Shown piece after piece: positions 61,136 to 64,000 of a DNA stretch of 64,000 bases. This DNA is from Deltaproteobacteria bacterium (GTDB taxonomy: Bacteria > Myxococcota_A > UBA9160 > UBA4427). The stretch is from positions 744,001 to 808,000 of the forward strand of contig JADJOR010000001.1 in the NCBI GenBank assembly GCA_016713665.1. The letters run 5' to 3'. Position 1 is the first letter of the stretch, and each line of letters opens with the position of its first letter. The position numbers were made by a program, and so were the translations under genes. Below the pieces are notes generated by a model that saw nothing but the letters and a program-made list of their open reading frames with translations, made no database searches and was not told the DNA's origin.

Positions 61136-61873
61136 TTGTCCCGTGCCGATCGCTTGATCCAGGCCGCCCGACGCCTCAGCCGGGAGGTGGGCGCGCTGCG
61201 TTTCGGCGAGCCGGTGACCCATGTCTACAACCCGCTCGAATACGCGGGGCGGGGCTACCGCCGCTATCTGCGGCGCTTTGCCGAGGGCCGCAAGCGCGTC
61301 GTCTTCCTCGGGATGAACCCCGGCCCCTTCGGCATGGCCCAGACCGGCGTGCCCTTCGGCGAGGTGGCGAGCGTGCGGGACTGGATGGGCATCGAGGAGA
61401 CGATCGCAAAGCCGGACGTCGAGCATCCGGCCCGCCCGGTGGAGGGCTTCGCCTGTCGCCGCAACGAGGTGAGCGGCGCGCGGCTCTGGGGGACGGTCGC
61501 CCTTCGCTTCGGGGCGCCCGAGCGATTCTTCCGCGACCACTTCGTGGCGAACTACTGCCCGCTGGTCTTCATGGAGGCCTCGGGCCGCAACCGCACCCCC
61601 GACAAGCTCGCGCCCGGCGAGCGACAGCGGCTGTATGCGGCCTGCGACGACCACCTGCGCAGGCTCGTCGAGGCCCTCGAGCCCGATTGGGTGATCGGCG
61701 TCGGCGGCTTCGCCGAGCAGCGCGCGCGTGAAGCCCTCGGCGATCGCGCGCTGCGCCTCGGCCGCATCCTGCACCCGAGCCCGGCGAGCCCGCTCGCGAA
61801 TCGGGACTGGGCCGGCACCGCGGAGCGCGAGCTCCGCGCGCTCGGCGTGTGCTTGGGCGACGGCCAGGGATAG
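61136..61873 (+). CDS. SMUG1-type uracil-DNA glycosylase
   Basis: 245 residues. Active-site motif LGMNPGPFGMAQTGVPFGEV is the SMUG1 signature (Asn in GMNPGPFG), with a second motif around RILHPSPASP (His in HPSPASP). TTG 61136 is preceded by GCGAGGAGAT with 7-base spacing. Removes uracil and oxidised pyrimidines from DNA; SMUG1 is mostly a metazoan enzyme with scattered bacterial members. Confidence 0.93.
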   Translation: MSRADRLIQAARRLSREVGALRFGEPVTHVYNPLEYAGRGYRRYLRRFAEGRKRVVFLGMNPGPFGMAQTGVPFGEVASVRDWMGIEETIAKPDVEHPARPVEGFACRRNEVSGARLWGTVALRFGAPERFFRDHFVANYCPLVFMEASGRNRTPDKLAPGERQRLYAACDDHLRRLVEALEPDWVIGVGGFAEQRAREALGDRALRLGRILHPSPASPLANRDWAGTAERELRALGVCLGDGQG

Positions 61874-62026
61874 GCGACCCCTGAGCGCAGGCCGATTGCG
61901 CCCCGATGTGACGAGGACGACTGCCCCGATCCGAGCATCGGCGTTATGCTCGGCGGCCGCTCGACACCCGAGCTCGAGCCCGAACGGCCGCCCACCGACG
62001 GCCCCGCGACGCAAGGAGTGCCCCGA

Positions 62027-62821
62027 ATGACCAGCGCCCGCTCGAATCCGATCGTCCCGCGAATGGCGGAGCTCGTGCCCCAGACCCGAATCCGTCGCGC
62101 GCCGCGTCGGCGCCTGCTGCGCGCCGGGCTCGTCGCGCTGTTCGTCGCCCTCGTGATCGGCTGCAGCGACGAGGGCGCCATTGCCGGCGAGAAGGCCGGC
62201 GAGAAGGCCGGCGAGAAGGCGGCCGAGGCCGACGCCCTGATGGCGGAGATCGACAAGGCGATCCAGGCGAACCCCGTCGACAAGACGAAGCCCCAGTGGC
62301 GGACGCAGCTGACGGTGCCCCCGCTCTTCCAGTTCGACAAGGCGAAGAAGTACTACTGGAAGCTCCAGACGAATCAGGGCGACATCCTCTTCCGCATGAT
62401 GCCCGAGGTCGCGCCCCGCCACGTCGGCACGACCTTCTATCTGACCCGGCTCGGGTTCTACGACACGCTCGGCTTCCATCGCGTGATCAAGGGCTTCATG
62501 GCCCAGGGCGGCGACCCGCTCGGCAACGGACGCGGGACGCCCGGCTTCCGCTACTACGGCGAGTTCGACCCCAAGGTCGTCCACGACGGCCCCGGTGTCC
62601 TCTCGATGGCCAACGCCGGCCCCGGCACCGACGGCAGCCAGTTCTTCATCACGTTCAGCGCGACCCCCGCCCTCGACGGCCGCCACACCGTCTTCGGCAA
62701 GGCCGAGTCGAAGGACAGCCTCGAGACGCTGCGCAAGATGGAAGCCCTCGGCCGACCGATGGATCCCGCCCCCCCCCCGAGCCCGATCGTGATCGAGCGC
62801 GCGACGATCCTGATCGAGTGA
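62027..62821 (+). CDS. cyclophilin-type peptidyl-prolyl isomerase lipoprotein
   Basis: 264 residues. A long basic leader, then ALFVALVIGCSDEG with lipidated Cys46. Next comes a short repeat EKAGEKAGEKA, encoded by three copies of GCCGGCGAGAAG starting near 62186. The cyclophilin domain follows: FHRVIKGFMAQGGDPLGNG, GSQFFITFSATPALDGRHT, VFGKAESKDSLETL. ATG 62027 preceded by GCAAGGAGTG. Predicted periplasmic protein-folding role at the membrane. Confidence 0.93.
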   Translation: MTSARSNPIVPRMAELVPQTRIRRAPRRRLLRAGLVALFVALVIGCSDEGAIAGEKAGEKAGEKAAEADALMAEIDKAIQANPVDKTKPQWRTQLTVPPLFQFDKAKKYYWKLQTNQGDILFRMMPEVAPRHVGTTFYLTRLGFYDTLGFHRVIKGFMAQGGDPLGNGRGTPGFRYYGEFDPKVVHDGPGVLSMANAGPGTDGSQFFITFSATPALDGRHTVFGKAESKDSLETLRKMEALGRPMDPAPPPSPIVIERATILIE

Positions 62822-62866
62822 TCGGGCCGGCGCGCCGCAAAAGCGGGCCGATCCGACCCTCGCCGC

Positions 62867-63658
62867 TCACTCCGCGATGACCGGAGCCAGCGCCTCGAGC
62901 ACGCCGTGACGGGATACGGAGAAGCGCTCCGTCTCGCCGCTCCCGACGTAGAGGGCTCGTTTGAGGGCCGCTTCGGCGGCCTCCACAGCGACGTTCTCCA
63001 GGACGAGCTCACGGACCACGAGGGTCGGATGGAAGAGCCCTCCGTCTCGCGCGCCGGCCGCGATGGGATCGAGATCGCGGGCCTCGAAGCGACCGAGCGC
63101 CGCGAGCGCATCGGCGATCGCTGCCGACTTTCCGCGCGAAGCATCGCTCGACAGATCGACCACGAAACGGAATCGGCAACCCGGTCCCGGCCGGGTCGGC
63201 CCCGGCCGGTCCAGCTCCCCATCCCGGAGCGACTGCGCGAGCTCCCGGGCCGAGCGCGGCAGCGGCGGATCGTCCCCCTCGCCGCGCAATCCATCCTCGT
63301 GTCCCTTCCAGAGCGCCATGAACAACCGCCCCTGCGTCGAGGAGAAGACCTCGACGTTCCCGGCGGCCGGATCGACGAGCTCGAGCTCGACCTCGCTCTG
63401 CCAGTTCGCGAGCCTGCGATCGCCCTCGTACTCGCTCGGCAGCGTGCGCGCGCTGCGCGGCGGGTGTCGCAGCTGCAGCGCTGTTAGGCCCTTCGGAATG
63501 CGACCCGAGAGCGGGTCGTAGCCGCGGCGATTCCGGTGGAGCACGTCGCCCTGCTCGAAGCGGTAGGCCGAGACGGCGGGCGCAAACGCGTCGGGCACGG
63601 CCCATGCGAAGCCCGGCAGGAAGGCGATCGCGTCGTCGAGAGCGCTCTCCTCAGACAT
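62867..63658 (-). CDS. hypothetical protein
   Basis: 263 residues from ATG 63658, preceded by GGGGGGGCGGGG. No signal peptide or membrane segment. Visible parts: FLPGFAWAVPDAFAPAVSAY, QLRHPPRSARTLPSEYEGDR, CRFRFVVDLSSDASRGKSAA. Not recognised. It stands between a convergent cyclophilin gene and a divergent gene at the window end. Confidence 0.72.
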   Translation of the reverse strand: MSEESALDDAIAFLPGFAWAVPDAFAPAVSAYRFEQGDVLHRNRRGYDPLSGRIPKGLTALQLRHPPRSARTLPSEYEGDRRLANWQSEVELELVDPAAGNVEVFSSTQGRLFMALWKGHEDGLRGEGDDPPLPRSARELAQSLRDGELDRPGPTRPGPGCRFRFVVDLSSDASRGKSAAIADALAALGRFEARDLDPIAAGARDGGLFHPTLVVRELVLENVAVEAAEAALKRALYVGSGETERFSVSRHGVLEALAPVIAE

Positions 63659-63897
63659 CCCCGCCCCCCCTGCATCCTCGTCCCGGATTGCCGGAGCGCG
63701 GCGCCCCCCATGGGGCAAGCTCGCGTGATTCAACGTTCAACATCCCTTCGGGAAATCTGATCATTTCTCCGGAACCTTTCGTTTTTGCGACGTTTTTCGA
63801 TCGCGCCCGGCACGGTCCGCCACAATCAGTTGACATCCGCTGCGATCTCTGACCAAATGCGGTTCCACAGTTTTCAGTCATCTCGGGAGGAACCGTC

Positions 63898-64000
63898 TTG
63901 GCCGCCGACGTCACGCCCACCTCGTCCAGATCGACCTCGAAGAGCGCCCCTCCCGTCGGGCGCCGCCCTGGCAGGGATCGAGCGGCGGCCAGGTCTCCCC
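63898..64000 (+). CDS. start of a gene running off the window
   Basis: TTG 63898 preceded by TCTCGGGAGGAACC (strong ribosome site) opens a frame without stop to the end (MAADVTPTSSRSTSK, then Pro/Arg-rich). The upstream 240 bases are AT-richer than the rest of the window and contain TTGACA at 63830-63835; a matching -10 box is weak. Product cannot be named from 34 residues. Confidence 0.5.
   Translation, partial: MAADVTPTSSRSTSKSAPPVGRRPGRDRAAARSP

Overview
This is a very GC-rich window from a Gram-negative bacterium. The evidence for that is a full set of general secretion (type II) genes, lipoproteins with lipoboxes, an outer-membrane barrel protein, an oxygen-dependent hemF and a proteobacterial-type sulfite reductase operon. 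Gene content (thiolases, SDRs, a sulfotransferase, an F420-type LLM oxidoreductase, P450, tRNA-Sec) would fit an uncultured deltaproteobacterial or Myxococcota-like lineage. That placement is inference from gene content only.

Layout. 1-13.3 kb: type II secretion operon gspC(partial)-D-E-F-G-H-I-J-K-L-M-N, tightly packed with ATGA/GTGA overlaps. It runs on into an ArsR-methyltransferase fusion and a HAD phosphatase, then the TldD/TldE protease pair (15-17.9 kb), an MBL hydrolase, a zinc metallopeptidase, and a ketosteroid-isomerase-like protein coupled to a cytochrome P450 (20-21.6 kb). 21.9-25.4 kb, minus strand: DUF2849-cysI-DUF934-cysK, assimilatory sulfite reduction and cysteine synthesis. 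25.7-31.8 kb, plus strand: maf, yggS, proC, divIVA-like, fmdB-like, folD, gcvT, gcvH. 31.9-37.4 kb: MerR-TPR regulator, tRNA-Sec, uvrA and a MoeB/ThiF-rhodanese protein. tRNA-Leu(CAA), tRNA-Ala(GGC) and a lipoprotein follow.

38.5-52.2 kb is the most interesting part: two thiolase-fold proteins without the catalytic Cys, two DUF35 proteins, an enoyl-CoA hydratase, a sulfotransferase, three SDRs, an LLM oxidoreductase, a hot-dog thioesterase, an FdxD-like ferredoxin, an MBL protein, a FadA5-like thiolase and a KstR-like TetR regulator. Three copies of a sequence fitting the mycobacterial KstR operator pattern TnnAACnnGTTnnA (one exact, two degenerate) lie in the two divergent promoter regions that flank this block. 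Together with a KshB-like reductase at 57 kb, this reads as a steroid (or steroid-like) degradation regulon outside Actinobacteria. Divergent from the regulator is a large fusion of a ferritin-like diiron domain (DUF455) with an ATP-grasp domain.

52.2-64 kb: that fusion, a HAD phosphatase, a TraF-like outer-membrane protein, the KshB-like reductase, hemF, serC, a coiled-coil membrane protein, a SMUG-type uracil-DNA glycosylase, a cyclophilin lipoprotein, an unknown protein and the start of one more gene.

Four genes (gspD, gspN, folD, uvrA) carry frameshifts. In gspD and folD conserved residues are also missing. These are most simply sequence or assembly errors, and I annotate each as one gene. 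No integrase, transposase, phage gene or CRISPR array was seen.
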